Source: a virus. Taken from it: 64,000 nucleotides of DNA. A program made the position numbers and the translations under genes. The notes beneath the pieces were generated by a model that was not told the DNA's origin, ran no database searches, and saw nothing but the letters and a program-made list of their open reading frames with translations. Every line of letters starts with the position of its first letter. The first letter of the stretch is position 1. This document shows, in pieces, positions 32,072 to 40,308 of this stretch. Location of the stretch: the IMG/VR virus record IMGVR_UViG_3300031772_000009, positions 1 through 64,000 of that record, one strand, 5' to 3'.

Positions 32072-32593
32072 ATGGTGAACAAAATGAAGCGTATGACTTG
32101 CCAACATGGTATCTCACCTAAAAGTAAATGTAGAAAATGTCGTAGTGAATGGGAAAGAAAATATTCAAATAAAAGATATAATGATGACCAGATTTATAGA
32201 GAAAGAAGATTGGAACAAAATAGACGATATGGAATGGAACATAGAGATAAACAGAAAATGAGAAAGAAAAATTATTATGAACATAATAAAGAGAAACTTT
32301 TACAAAAAAGAAAAGAACGCTATATAAGAGAAAGATTAGAATTAATGAGAAAATGGAAAGAAACAAAGAAAAAATTAGTTGGTTTGCTTGGTGGAAAATG
32401 TCAACAATGTGGTTATAGTAAATGTTTCTCAGCTTTAGATTTTCACCATATCAATCCCGATGATAAAGAATGTAATGAAGAATGGGCTAGATATCCAGAA
32501 AAATTTATTCAAAAAATTAAGGATGGTAAGGTTCGATTGCTCTGCTCAAATTGCCATAGAGAAGTTCATCATCCAAATTATGGAGATAATTAA
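32072..32593 (+). CDS. HNH endonuclease
   Basis: 173 aa. An N-terminal zinc motif (CQHGISPKSKCRKC) leads into a long basic helix and the core GGKCQQCGYSKC, ALDFHHINPDDKE, LLCSNCHREVHH. Very close to the HNH genes at 4739 and 21857, so these are recent paralogues. Own promoter, AT-rich. Confidence 0.85.
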   Translation: MVNKMKRMTCQHGISPKSKCRKCRSEWERKYSNKRYNDDQIYRERRLEQNRRYGMEHRDKQKMRKKNYYEHNKEKLLQKRKERYIRERLELMRKWKETKKKLVGLLGGKCQQCGYSKCFSALDFHHINPDDKECNEEWARYPEKFIQKIKDGKVRLLCSNCHREVHHPNYGDN

Positions 32594-32594
32594 T

Positions 32595-32879
32595 ATGTGT
32601 GATATTTCATCTATGAAAATCCATAGAAGGTGTAAAACACTATTAGAACCAATATTATTATATGTTCAATGGAAACCAGATTTAATGGTTGGTATATGTA
32701 AGTCGTGTTGGGAGAGGATTCCACCAGACTTAACATGGGGAGACGACAAGATTCCTACTATGGAAGAGATTTTTGGTAGACGAATTAAAGAGGAGCAAGA
32801 AGCTACGGTTACGGAGTATCGTCTTAAAGATAAGAAAGGCGTAATTCAGAATGAGAGTGAAGAGGAAGACGTTGAGTAA
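32595..32879 (+). CDS. unknown protein with CxxC
   Basis: 94 aa from the ATG just after the HNH stop. GICKSCWERIPPDLTWGDD is followed by an acidic tail (NESEEEDVE). No family recognised. Confidence 0.5.
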   Translation: MCDISSMKIHRRCKTLLEPILLYVQWKPDLMVGICKSCWERIPPDLTWGDDKIPTMEEIFGRRIKEEQEATVTEYRLKDKKGVIQNESEEEDVE

Positions 32880-32883
32880 AAGC

Positions 32884-32910
32884 CCATGAAGGTTTATATA
32901 GTAGAAAGAG
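32884..32910 (+). promoter_or_regulatory. CCATAAAG-type promoter
   Basis: CCATGAAGGTTTATATAGT at 32884-32902, 32 bases before the next ATG. Confidence 0.7.
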
Positions 32911-32934
32911 AAATAGATAGGTAGGGAAAATAAA

Positions 32935-33186
32935 ATGGCTGAAATCGTACATAATACTATTAGAGCTTCTTATCCAATTTGGATAGTGTGTGATAAGTGT
33001 AATGAGAGAGTCGAACTTGTTAGAGCACGTTCATGTATTGAAAAAGGGGAATACATAACAGTAATAGATATAAACCATAAATGTAAGGAAAAGGAGAAGG
33101 CTTCTACAATTAAGGATAAAAAAAGAATTATAGAGGGATGTTCACGTATATATGAGAAACCAAAAAGAGAACCACCAACACCATAG
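32935..33186 (+). CDS. zinc-site small protein
   Basis: 83 aa. VCDKCNERVELV and HKCKEKEK form a likely zinc site; Lys/Arg-rich end. First gene of an operon that continues to about 36640. Confidence 0.5.
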   Translation: MAEIVHNTIRASYPIWIVCDKCNERVELVRARSCIEKGEYITVIDINHKCKEKEKASTIKDKKRIIEGCSRIYEKPKREPPTP

Positions 33187-33198
33187 AAGGTTGAGTAA

Positions 33199-33411
33199 AT
33201 GACTAATCTGGGATTTGAAATAAGAGAAACAATGTGTATTCATGCGGAATATTCACGTTCTGCTACAGATAAAGTAATAGAAATACTTTATAATGGAAAA
33301 CTGATTCAGACTTACAAGATGAACGTGACCGCTCCGTTTGAACTTACCGAGAAAGACTTGATAGATTTACTATACAAAATCCACGGTGTAATAATAGGCA
33401 AAAAAGAGTGA
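33199..33411 (+). CDS. unknown protein
   Basis: 70 aa; strand-like VIEILYNGKLIQTYKM then a helix with LIDLLYKIHGVI. Similar in length and layout to 34620, but no family recognised. Confidence 0.5.
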   Translation: MTNLGFEIRETMCIHAEYSRSATDKVIEILYNGKLIQTYKMNVTAPFELTEKDLIDLLYKIHGVIIGKKE

Positions 33412-33414
33412 TGA

Positions 33415-33651
33415 ATGATGAAAGCAGTTTTGATGTTTGGTGGACTTAAACAGTATATCGCCGTGAAACAGCCAATACCATCTAGACTTAAAATTTCAAT
33501 AGGTGAACCATTAAGTAGTATGGAGTTGATTCACAACCCAGAAGCTACAGTAACTATGAAAATATTAGAGTTTGAGTTTACTGGTAAATGGGAAGCATGT
33601 CCAATATGCGGTGAAATGTTACCGATATACGAGGTAGTTTCTAATGAATAA
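33415..33651 (+). CDS. beta-rich protein with C-terminal zinc site
   Basis: 78 aa (ATG 33418 also possible). Ends with EACPICGEMLPIYE, a CxxC motif. Overlaps the next gene by 8 bases. Confidence 0.5.
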   Translation: MMKAVLMFGGLKQYIAVKQPIPSRLKISIGEPLSSMELIHNPEATVTMKILEFEFTGKWEACPICGEMLPIYEVVSNE

Positions 33652-34069
33652 AGAGGAAGAAATTTGGAAATGTGGGTTTGGAAGTCAATGTTCCAAAGTA
33701 AGCAGAATGGGTATAGAATGTTGTCCATGTGCATATCTTACCGTAACTCCTAAAGTTGCCTCAACTTTGCTTTATCTGGAAACTTGTCTGGTAGACCAAT
33801 ATGGAAGAGTGGAAGGTAGAAGGATGAACAATGAAGATTTGGAAATAATAGAGAAACTTGTAAAGGACAAGTTCATACATTTTGGACGTTTATCTTTTAA
33901 AGCTATAAAGAGATGGAGAGACGCTAATATTGGAAAACTTTATACTTACTACGTTAGATTTACTCCGCAAGCATGGCAATTAACTCATAGGTTTAGACGT
34001 GAAAGGTCTGAAAGGATGATTGGAAAACAAAACGCTGAGTTATTAGCAGAGATGAATAAAAATGGATAA
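33644..34069 (+). CDS. unknown Cys-containing protein
   Basis: 141 aa. The first 30 residues have five cysteines (KCGFGSQC...CCPC); the rest is helical and basic (RFRRERSERM). Possibly nucleic-acid-binding. Confidence 0.5.
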   Translation: MNKEEEIWKCGFGSQCSKVSRMGIECCPCAYLTVTPKVASTLLYLETCLVDQYGRVEGRRMNNEDLEIIEKLVKDKFIHFGRLSFKAIKRWRDANIGKLYTYYVRFTPQAWQLTHRFRRERSERMIGKQNAELLAEMNKNG

Positions 34070-34253
34070 TAACAAACCAAGATTTAAAGTTGAAAAGGCT
34101 TTAAGGGATTCTATAGCTTCACAATTGCTTAATGATACAGTAGACTGTGTAATGCAGATACTAGAGGATGAAAAACAAGACTCTTTTGATGAAGGATATA
34201 ATCAAGGTAAGATAGACGGTGAAAAAGAAGCTAAGTCTGGAGTTGGTAATTAA
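34062..34253 (+). CDS. small acidic helical protein
   Basis: 63 aa. FDEGYNQGKIDGEKEA at the end resembles the end of the next small gene (YEKGKEDGDSG), so the two may be distant paralogues. Confidence 0.45.
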   Translation: MDNNKPRFKVEKALRDSIASQLLNDTVDCVMQILEDEKQDSFDEGYNQGKIDGEKEAKSGVGN

Positions 34254-34390
34254 TGGATAAACTAAAAGCTTTAGAAGAAATATTGAAGGTTCTTAAAGAC
34301 ACAGAGAATAATATAGAATCCATACTAAATGAACTATGGGATGAAGCTTATGAGAAAGGAAAAGAAGATGGTGATTCTGGGGGTTGGTAG
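34253..34390 (+). CDS. small coiled-coil protein
   Basis: 45 aa (MDKLKALEEILKVLKD...), amphipathic helix, Gly-rich end. Starts in a one-base overlap with the previous stop. Confidence 0.45.
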   Translation: MDKLKALEEILKVLKDTENNIESILNELWDEAYEKGKEDGDSGGW

Positions 34391-34392
34391 GC

Positions 34393-34617
34393 ATGGATAA
34401 ACTGGAAAATAGTGAACAAATGGCAAAGGCGATAGTAGAACACTTGATGGAATGTAATGTAATAAGAATCTATGCAAAATTGAAACGTTATATTACGATG
34501 AATCCTTACATAACACAAGAAATGTTAGAGAAGTATGTTCGGGAATCAATCTTGAAGTATCTGTTGAAAGAGGAATTGGAATTGATAAAAGAATATTTCG
34601 ATAAGGAACGTGAATAA
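34393..34617 (+). CDS. helical protein, unknown function
   Basis: 74 aa from ATG (an upstream TTG at 34384 is possible). All-helical, with RIYAKLKRYITMNPYITQ and EELELIKEYFDKE. No family recognised. Confidence 0.45.
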   Translation: MDKLENSEQMAKAIVEHLMECNVIRIYAKLKRYITMNPYITQEMLEKYVRESILKYLLKEELELIKEYFDKERE

Positions 34618-34619
34618 AA

Positions 34620-34835
34620 ATGGTGAAGATAGAGTTTAGACAGAAAAATCGTGATGGCACAGAAGCCATAGTGTACGACAACGAAGAGAACAAGTTGGAA
34701 GCCATAGTGTTTGTTGGTAAAGCACCGAGAATCAGCAAGATGTATGTTGTTCCTAAAGACAAGCTTAAAGAGGTTCTCCAGCAAATCTATGAATGTAAAT
34801 CAATACTTAAATATGAGGAGAAGCCGAAACCATGA
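34620..34835 (+). CDS. small alpha/beta protein
   Basis: 71 aa: strands KIEFRQKNRDG, AIVYDNEENKLEAIVF, then a helix KDKLKEVLQQIYECK. No family recognised; ATGA overlap with the next gene. Confidence 0.45.
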   Translation: MVKIEFRQKNRDGTEAIVYDNEENKLEAIVFVGKAPRISKMYVVPKDKLKEVLQQIYECKSILKYEEKPKP

Positions 34836-35191
34836 AACCAATTACAGAAAAAGAACTACTTAAACTACTCCTAAAATGTTCACGTCACGATATGCATCCT
34901 AAAGTTTGCAAGGACTGTAATCAATCTCATCACCATGTTATTTGTATCTATGATTTGTTAATGAGTTTGGATGGTGGGTTTAAACTTAACGAGAAATTTC
35001 AACAAATGCTGGCGGAGACGAAACATCCAATGAAAATCCTTGAGACAGCAATGAAGAAGCATGATACTGTACTCAGAAGACTTGGCAACGGAAGCAGAAT
35101 CGTGAAGAAATGTAGGTATTGTGGTAGTGAAAACATATTAGTTTCTAAAGACCATGCAGACTACTGTATGGACTGTAGAAAGGTTCAGTAG
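34832..35191 (+). CDS. zinc-ribbon protein
   Basis: 119 aa. A His/Cys cluster lies near the N-terminus (KVCKDCNQSHHHVIC), and a C-terminal ribbon reads KCRYCGSENILVS...CMDCRK. Probably a nucleic-acid-binding protein. Confidence 0.55.
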   Translation: MKPITEKELLKLLLKCSRHDMHPKVCKDCNQSHHHVICIYDLLMSLDGGFKLNEKFQQMLAETKHPMKILETAMKKHDTVLRRLGNGSRIVKKCRYCGSENILVSKDHADYCMDCRKVQ

Positions 35192-35203
35192 GTGATGGAA
35201 TAG

Positions 35204-35278
35204 ATGCCACATTCAAGTAAGGGAATATTCAGTCTCAGAAATATCTGGAAAGCAATAAAGAAGTTGTTTAAACAATGA
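35204..35278 (+). CDS. 24-residue basic micro-protein
   Basis: MPHSSKGIFSLRNIWKAIKK..., a short amphipathic basic helix. The stop overlaps the next ATG by four bases, which is the main reason to keep it. Confidence 0.35.
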   Translation: MPHSSKGIFSLRNIWKAIKKLFKQ

Positions 35279-35409
35279 AAAAACTATATATATGTCCAGT
35301 TAGGGATAATTGTCCATATCATTATGATGCTTGCACAGACCCAACCAAATTCTGTAGAATAATAGAAGATACACCAGAACACTTCCAAAAGGAGATAAAC
35401 AAACAGTGA
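35275..35409 (+). CDS. small Cys-containing protein
   Basis: 44 aa with four cysteines (YICPVRDNCPYH, DACTDPTKFC), a likely zinc or disulfide knuckle. ATGA-like overlaps on both sides. Confidence 0.5.
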   Translation: MKKLYICPVRDNCPYHYDACTDPTKFCRIIEDTPEHFQKEINKQ

Positions 35410-35705
35410 CACCGTTAAAAAGATGTGAGGGTTTCGGAGTAAAATTTAGCGAGACAGACGAGATTTGCAAGCAATGTGATGATGCTATGGAGTGTATGCA
35501 AGAATTTCTGGACGAACAATTCAAAATTGGTAGTGGACAAAGATTTCCCGTTGAGACCGCATTGAAGGTTAGAGAGAAGCCGCCAATCAGTATAATGTTT
35601 CCGAAGGTTGGAGACGACAACATAAGTTTTTCCATCTATTTTAACAAGGAATGGCTGAAGAAACAACTCTTCGGAGACCGAGATAACGATAAGAAGGAAG
35701 GTTAA
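35406..35705 (+). CDS. unknown protein
   Basis: 99 aa from GTG in an overlap. Four cysteines in the first 30 residues (CEGF, CKQCDDAMEC), then a beta segment IMFPKVGDDNISFSIYF. No family recognised. Confidence 0.5.
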   Translation: MTPLKRCEGFGVKFSETDEICKQCDDAMECMQEFLDEQFKIGSGQRFPVETALKVREKPPISIMFPKVGDDNISFSIYFNKEWLKKQLFGDRDNDKKEG

Positions 35706-35890
35706 TGAAGATTAATCTGTGGATAGAACCAAAAGATGAGGAGCAATTCAGAGAAGACTTGAGAAAGTTCTTGAATGACCACGCTAAGAATTATGAAGAA
35801 ACAATAGTCATAGATGGTAAGGCTGTAGTTCAAGAAACAAACGAATATAGTAAAGCTTGGTACTATAAAATCGAGAAGGAAGAAAAATGA
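35705..35890 (+). CDS. small acidic alpha/beta protein
   Basis: 61 aa: KINLWIEPKDEEQFRED, then a helix and strand TIVIDGKAVVQE. One-base and four-base overlaps with neighbours. Confidence 0.45.
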   Translation: MKINLWIEPKDEEQFREDLRKFLNDHAKNYEETIVIDGKAVVQETNEYSKAWYYKIEKEEK

Positions 35891-36057
35891 AGTTTGTGAT
35901 TGGTAGAAAAAGTAAAAGTATCGAAAAGAGCATGGATATTATTGATGACTACCTATATGACGAACATGGAAACGCTAAAGACCGAGAGTTTTACTTTACC
36001 ATATTTCCTAGACCAGAAATAAATGATTACGCATTAAGCAAAAGGGTTGAAAGATAA
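35887..36057 (+). CDS. small protein, unknown function
   Basis: 56 aa (MKFVIGRKSKSIEKS...). Ends with EFYFTIFPRPEIND. The ligase gene starts 1 base after its stop. Confidence 0.45.
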   Translation: MKFVIGRKSKSIEKSMDIIDDYLYDEHGNAKDREFYFTIFPRPEINDYALSKRVER

Positions 36058-36058
36058 A

Positions 36059-36640
36059 ATGTCGAGAAAGAAAGAAATTCCATGGGAACGTTATTCTCAT
36101 ATACCAATCTTAGAGGGAAACAGAAGGTTGCAAAGACAATTGCTTGGTCTAAGATTACACTTCACGATTAAACATGACGGACAAAACGTTACTATTTGGC
36201 TGAGAAAAAAGAAATACTGCAAGAAGAAAACAGAGATAATAATTTCTAGTCACAACCAAGAAAACGCTTTCTCAGACATAGTGGCTTGTGTTCAAAAGAC
36301 AGAAGAATACCAGAAGATTCTTGAACTCATAGCAGACAATCCAACTTTCAGAGTGGTTGCTGAAGAATGTGCTAAAGGAGCAAGCATCACGGGAATAAGG
36401 CAATATTCAAAGGCAACGTTAATCGTAGTTGACATCTTTGACACGGCAATAATGAACTACTTATCCTATACTCAAGTCTATCAATTCTGTTATCATTATC
36501 ATATACCAATCGTTGAACTTTACGCTACGACAAGACACAGAACAATCAAGGACTTGATGAAGTTTTCACACCACGTTCTGGAATACTGTAATAAACCTAA
36601 ATGTCAATGTCTTGATTGTGGTAAAATATTTGAAAACTAA
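36059..36640 (+). CDS. minimal RNA ligase-like nucleotidyltransferase
   Basis: 193 aa. The adenylation motif I is KHDG at residues 38-41 in TIKHDGQNVTIW. RVVAEECAKG (98-107) fits the motif with Glu residues, and TLIVVDIFD the later VVF-type strand. A clear C-terminal motif V (KxK) is lacking and a zinc ribbon (CQCLDCGK) ends the protein, so it is shorter than Rnl2-type ligases. It may seal RNA ends or act only as an AMP transferase. Confidence 0.7.
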   Translation: MSRKKEIPWERYSHIPILEGNRRLQRQLLGLRLHFTIKHDGQNVTIWLRKKKYCKKKTEIIISSHNQENAFSDIVACVQKTEEYQKILELIADNPTFRVVAEECAKGASITGIRQYSKATLIVVDIFDTAIMNYLSYTQVYQFCYHYHIPIVELYATTRHRTIKDLMKFSHHVLEYCNKPKCQCLDCGKIFEN

Positions 36641-36670
36641 CCAAAAGATTTAAATACATGGTTAATAATT
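36641..36670 (+). promoter_or_regulatory. CCAAAAG-type promoter
   Basis: CCAAAAGATTTAAATAC at 36641-36657, starting right after the ligase stop; HNH ATG 39 bases later. Confidence 0.65.
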
Positions 36671-36695
36671 ATAATACTCAAAGAGATGATTAAAA

Positions 36696-37328
36696 ATGGG
36701 TTTGATATGCAATATATGCAATTTAGAAAAGTCACCCGAGGATTTTTATACTCTTTATAAATATGTAAAGAAAAATGGGGAAGAAAGTATTTATAAAAAT
36801 CTTGTTTGTAAAAAATGTATTCCACTCATTAGAAGAGAAAGATACTATAATGATGAAGTTTATAGAACAAAGCGTTTATTGGAAAATAAACTTTGTAAAG
36901 AGAAAAAACGAGAAGAATATTTAAAGAAGAGAAGAGAATGGAGAGCAAGAAATAGGGATAAGATAAACAAAAAATTGAGAGATTTTCACGCTCAACATAA
37001 AAAGGAAAAATCGGAATATTATTTAAGGAAATTAAAATATAGTAAAGAATATGCAAAATCACATAGAAGAGAAAAAAACGTTTGGCAACAAGATTATCAT
37101 GAGAAATTGAGAAGAGAACTCGTCCAAAAATTAGGTGGAAAATGTATTAGATGTGAAGAGAAAGATGTTGATGTATTAGAATTCGACCATATTGAGCCAA
37201 TATTACAGAGAGAACGTTCATTTTATGGAGTAAAACTTCATCCAGAATTATATCAGCTTCTTTGTGCTAATTGTCATTGTAAAAAAACAAGAGAAGATAT
37301 GAAGGTGATATTATGTCAAAAACAATAA
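36696..37328 (+). CDS. HNH endonuclease, long form
   Basis: 210 aa. N-terminal zinc finger (CNICNLEKSPEDF, then CKKC), a long basic helical region, and the core GGKCIRCEEKDVDVLEFDHIEP...LLCANCHCKKTRED. It has its own promoter and is AT-rich. The DH replaces HH in the core, an accepted variant. Confidence 0.82.
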   Translation: MGLICNICNLEKSPEDFYTLYKYVKKNGEESIYKNLVCKKCIPLIRRERYYNDEVYRTKRLLENKLCKEKKREEYLKKRREWRARNRDKINKKLRDFHAQHKKEKSEYYLRKLKYSKEYAKSHRREKNVWQQDYHEKLRRELVQKLGGKCIRCEEKDVDVLEFDHIEPILQRERSFYGVKLHPELYQLLCANCHCKKTREDMKVILCQKQ

Positions 37329-37684
37329 AGAAATGTCCTTATTGTGGTAGTAAAAATATCTTCGAATACGGCAAGGATGAGGGCATGGTGATAAAGGCGT
37401 TCAATAAGGACGGAGAATACATCATGGCGAAAATAAAGCTGGATTTGCCACGCCCAATAGTTGAAAGGGTTAGAGAAGGACCGCCGAAACTTCCAGTGAT
37501 TCCAGAGAGTGAGATTATGGGAGCGATAAGCCATGTGCAAGCAGACTTTGGACTCGATGGAACTCCGTCTCATGACATGCCACTTATTGCGAAAGCAATT
37601 GCAGAGGAATGTAGGAAACATTTCTATTCTAGCCGTGGAAATCTATTCACGTATTACCAAAAATATCTGGAGAATCGAAAATGA
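37313..37684 (+). CDS. zinc-ribbon protein, unknown function
   Basis: 123 aa. CPYCGSKNIFEYG at the N-terminus, then a mostly helical domain. Overlaps the HNH 3' end by 16 bases and the next gene by 4. Preceded by AAGGTGAT. Confidence 0.55.
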   Translation: MSKTIKKCPYCGSKNIFEYGKDEGMVIKAFNKDGEYIMAKIKLDLPRPIVERVREGPPKLPVIPESEIMGAISHVQADFGLDGTPSHDMPLIAKAIAEECRKHFYSSRGNLFTYYQKYLENRK

Positions 37685-37908
37685 TTAAAGATGAAGAGAA
37701 GTTCCAAGTTGGTGATTATATAGGATTCAATATTTTCGGGACAGATTTAAGAGGAACTGGAGAAGTTCTTGGAAAGGCATTAGAAGGTATTTGTCCCATG
37801 TGGATAGTATTAATAGATGAGAGACCTACAGATACAATGCGAAAAATAAAAGAGAAAGCACTTATAATTCAAGAGAACTTTATGACATTAATGGAGCGTA
37901 AAAAGTAA
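37681..37908 (+). CDS. small beta-barrel-like protein
   Basis: 75 aa. KFQVGDYIGFNIFGTDLRG and GTGEVLGKALEG suggest a small SH3-like barrel. No family recognised. Confidence 0.45.
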   Translation: MIKDEEKFQVGDYIGFNIFGTDLRGTGEVLGKALEGICPMWIVLIDERPTDTMRKIKEKALIIQENFMTLMERKK

Positions 37909-38367
37909 ATGGAACTTGATAACATTAAAGTGAGTGCAACCGTGATAGTCATATCTAAAGACAATAAGGCTCTTATAGTGCAGAGACCACCAGACAAAGC
38001 ATTTCCGAATCTGTGGACGGTTGCGGGTGGCAAGATTCAAGACACTGATGGAATATTGGAAAGTGAGGGGTTTCGTTATTATTCAGTAGAAGAATGTGCA
38101 AGTCGTGAACTTTGGGAAGAAACTGGAATTACTGTTGAACTTGAGAAACTGAAATATCTTTGCTCAATTACTACGATATGGGGAAAGACAAGGCGTATTA
38201 TCTTAAGTTTCTATATTGTTCTGAACGTGAATGCTAAAGATATAGACATAAGATTAACTGAATGTCAAGCTTACAGATGGATACAAGAACATGAAATTCC
38301 ACAATATGGATTCATTCCAGACATCGGTGGAGAAATCAGAGAAGTCTTCAAACGAATTAAGAAGTGA
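37909..38367 (+). CDS. Nudix hydrolase
   Basis: 152 aa. The Nudix box is split by an insertion: AGGKIQD, then EECASRELWEETGI, giving the REXXEE catalytic segment. Family members cleave nucleoside diphosphates linked to another group; substrates may be dNTPs, nucleotide sugars or RNA caps. It abuts the previous stop. Confidence 0.85.
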   Translation: MELDNIKVSATVIVISKDNKALIVQRPPDKAFPNLWTVAGGKIQDTDGILESEGFRYYSVEECASRELWEETGITVELEKLKYLCSITTIWGKTRRIILSFYIVLNVNAKDIDIRLTECQAYRWIQEHEIPQYGFIPDIGGEIREVFKRIKK

Positions 38368-38377
38368 GACAAAAAAG

Positions 38378-39004
38378 ATGAGTAAAACTATTATAGTTCT
38401 GATTATTCTAGCAATAATTATAGTGGGTTTCATTGGGTGGCAACTGTCTTTGCCTTTCAACACTCAAACATTTCACTACAAGCAGTTATACAACGAGATG
38501 AGTAAACCAGAATATCTTCAAAGTCTCAGAGAATTCTGTAAGAATGAACTTGGCGATTCTATTGACGGCTTGAACTATTCTCAGCTAGTAACTTGGGAAC
38601 GCAAATATCTAACGTACACACGAAATGAATTCACCAGACGAGAAATGCCAATTGACATTCTAAACTCCTACATTACTGATGGAGTGGCTTTCGGTAGGTG
38701 TGGAGAGTTTGCTTTGCTCTATACGGGACTGTGCCTTGCTAATAACATTCCAGTTAGATTAATATTAGACGAATCAAGTTGGACAAACAAGAGCAAGACT
38801 GGCGGTGCTGGAGACCACGTTTGGAATCAGATATATGAGAATGACAGATGGATTACGGTAGACCCCACCGAGCAACGGTTCGATGACCCAAAAATGTATG
38901 TCCGAGACTGGAATAAGGAAGTCAATAACGTGGTAGCCGTCTGGAAGGATGCTTCTGGAAACATGGCTACTGAAGACGTTACGAAAGTCTACTGTGAGAA
39001 ATAG
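38378..39004 (+). CDS. membrane-anchored transglutaminase-like cysteine protein
   Basis: 208 aa. An N-terminal helix (IIVLIILAIIIVGFIG) anchors it, followed by an outside domain with Cys-108 (FGRCGEFALLYTGLCL), His-147 (GDHVWNQIY) and Asp-162 (WITVDPTE), the catalytic triad order of transglutaminase-like and PNGase-like proteins. It could cleave or cross-link surface proteins or remove glycans. Start chosen at the ATG after AAAAAAG, 10 bases beyond the Nudix stop. Confidence 0.82.
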   Translation: MSKTIIVLIILAIIIVGFIGWQLSLPFNTQTFHYKQLYNEMSKPEYLQSLREFCKNELGDSIDGLNYSQLVTWERKYLTYTRNEFTRREMPIDILNSYITDGVAFGRCGEFALLYTGLCLANNIPVRLILDESSWTNKSKTGGAGDHVWNQIYENDRWITVDPTEQRFDDPKMYVRDWNKEVNNVVAVWKDASGNMATEDVTKVYCEK

Positions 39005-39005
39005 T

Positions 39006-39030
39006 CCATAAAGGTTTATATAGTAGAAAC
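39006..39030 (+). promoter_or_regulatory. CCATAAAG-type promoter
   Basis: CCATAAAGGTTTATATAGT at 39006-39024. Confidence 0.7.
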
Positions 39031-39047
39031 GTTATGGTGAAGATAGG

Positions 39048-39175
39048 AGTATTATAAAGCGGTGTTGAGTGGAGTTAAGTCAAGTGGTGTGGAGATAAGT
39101 GGAGTAAACTAAAGTAAACCACAGAACCTACCCACCCATTTCCCGAATAAAAATCTGGAATGAGGTCTAAAAAAT
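39048..39175 (+). promoter_or_regulatory. repeat-rich 5' leader
   Basis: About 125 untranslated bases precede the next gene. Several GTGGAG/GTGGTG-type repeats occur (near 39067-39110), and GTGG at about 39100 can pair with CCAC at about 39120. Whether it regulates the downstream gene is unknown. Confidence 0.35.
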
Positions 39176-39346
39176 ATGAGAGCTATTGAGACGGTAACAA
39201 TCTTGGACAAATCTACTGGAGAACTTTTTTTAATCAGATGTGGAAGTTGTGGAAATCCGATTTACCATATAATTTTCTTTGGATGTTCCGTTGATTATTG
39301 CCCAATTTGCCACCGAGCAAAAGGCAAAATTCTACACAATAATTGA
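39176..39346 (+). CDS. small zinc-ribbon protein
   Basis: 56 aa. RCGSCGNPIYH and DYCPICHRAKG form a single zinc ribbon. Long leader upstream and a strong hairpin just downstream, so it is probably a monocistronic unit. Confidence 0.6.
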   Translation: MRAIETVTILDKSTGELFLIRCGSCGNPIYHIIFFGCSVDYCPICHRAKGKILHNN

Positions 39347-39354
39347 ACCTTCCA

Positions 39355-39390
39355 AAAAGTCGCCTATGTGCGACCCCACTTTTTCTTCTA
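39355..39390 (+). terminator. hairpin terminator
   Basis: GTCGC-CTATGT-GCGAC at 39359-39374 followed by CCCCACTTTTTC. The core AAAAAGTCGCCTATGTGC recurs at 46347-46364. Confidence 0.55.
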
Positions 39391-39395
39391 TTTTG

Positions 39396-39423
39396 GAGAG
39401 GGGGGCAAGTGCTTACCCCTCTC
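39396..39423. terminator. 8-bp hairpin between convergent genes
   Basis: GAGAGGGG (39396-39403) pairs perfectly with CCCCTCTC (39416-39423). It lies between converging transcripts (39346 plus, 39599 minus). The 39424-39598 remainder has two smaller hairpins around TGAAC-AGCC-GTTCA. Confidence 0.5.
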
Positions 39424-39598
39424 TTACATTCTTTCAGTGGTTGCACTACTGAACAGCCGTTCAGTTTTTAGAACGGTCTTCCTTTGCTCAGTACACTATT
39501 TAAATGCTCATCGCTATTGAGCATTCCCTTTTCTGGAAACTTAACTGTTTTCTAGCTTTTTTTCGGTGGAAAGTGGTCACATATCGGCGGGTCAAATT

Positions 39599-39919
39599 TC
39601 ACTGAGTTCTGAGGCGTTTCTGATATGGATTACTTGTTATATTGTGGCTTTCACCATGGTAAACAGAGACCACCATAACGCCTTTCTCATATGACTCACA
39701 CCACACTACGGTTAGACCATTCCAGAAACTAGAATGATGTGGTTTCTTATTCCATGCCCTAGACTTGTCATTCTGATTAGAACGGTCAAATTTGGCAATT
39801 CCGTTCAGCAAGACCTCTTTCACTTCTTGTTCCGTGATGTTCTCCAGAGCCATCTTCTGTTTTGCATGTTGACTATAATACAAGCCATTTTCTACTAAAG
39901 TTTCCAATTGCATAACCAT
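39599..39919 (-). CDS. DUF4258-like protein (possible RelE-type toxin fold)
   Basis: 106 aa. YSQHAKQKMALENITEQEV matches the opening of DUF4258 (fxxHAxxRMxxRxIs), with a later LTVVWCESYEKGVMVVSVY strand pair. Some such proteins are toxin components, but no antitoxin is adjacent. It is a lone minus-strand gene facing away from the 40037 operon, with a divergent promoter region of about 115 bases. Confidence 0.6.
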   Translation of the reverse strand: MVMQLETLVENGLYYSQHAKQKMALENITEQEVKEVLLNGIAKFDRSNQNDKSRAWNKKPHHSSFWNGLTVVWCESYEKGVMVVSVYHGESHNITSNPYQKRLRTQ

Positions 39920-39987
39920 ATCTACACGGTTCGACTATATAAACTTGGCATGGAGTTACAGACACGTTTCAGAATTTCGGAATAAAA

Positions 39988-40015
39988 CCATTAAAGCTTA
40001 AATAGTGGAAGCATA
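39988..40015 (+). promoter_or_regulatory. CCATAAAG-type promoter
   Basis: CCATTAAAGCTTAAATAGT at 39988-40006; ATG 30 bases later. Confidence 0.65.
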
Positions 40016-40036
40016 AGGATATATAAGTGATGTAAG

Positions 40037-40306
40037 ATGAGATTCAAATTTTACTTTCCTAGAATAACAGAATGTATTGTTGACGGATTAAAGATTAGAA
40101 GGCGTGTTTCACATGATATTTTTGTGAGATGTGACGGAATATTCGACATGGACAGTAAAGGAAGAGTAATATTCGTTTTTGGCAAAAGTCACACTTTCAA
40201 AAGCGTCATTGACACGATAAACCATGAAAGCCTACATTGGGTTCTGGACAAGATTGAGGGATATGACGTTTCTCAAGCATTTGATAAGATAATTGGTTTT
40301 GAATAA
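40037..40306 (+). CDS. mini HExxH protein (HESLH)
   Basis: 89 aa. HESLH at residues 63-67 in DTINHESLHWVLDKIEG, with Asp-83 exactly 16 residues after the second His. The N-terminus is beta-rich (KFYFPRITECIVDGLKI). Closest partners are 50169 and 47386. Its size is near that of minigluzincins (about 100 aa), but the third ligand would be Asp. Confidence 0.65.
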   Translation: MRFKFYFPRITECIVDGLKIRRRVSHDIFVRCDGIFDMDSKGRVIFVFGKSHTFKSVIDTINHESLHWVLDKIEGYDVSQAFDKIIGFE

Positions 40307-40308
40307 AA

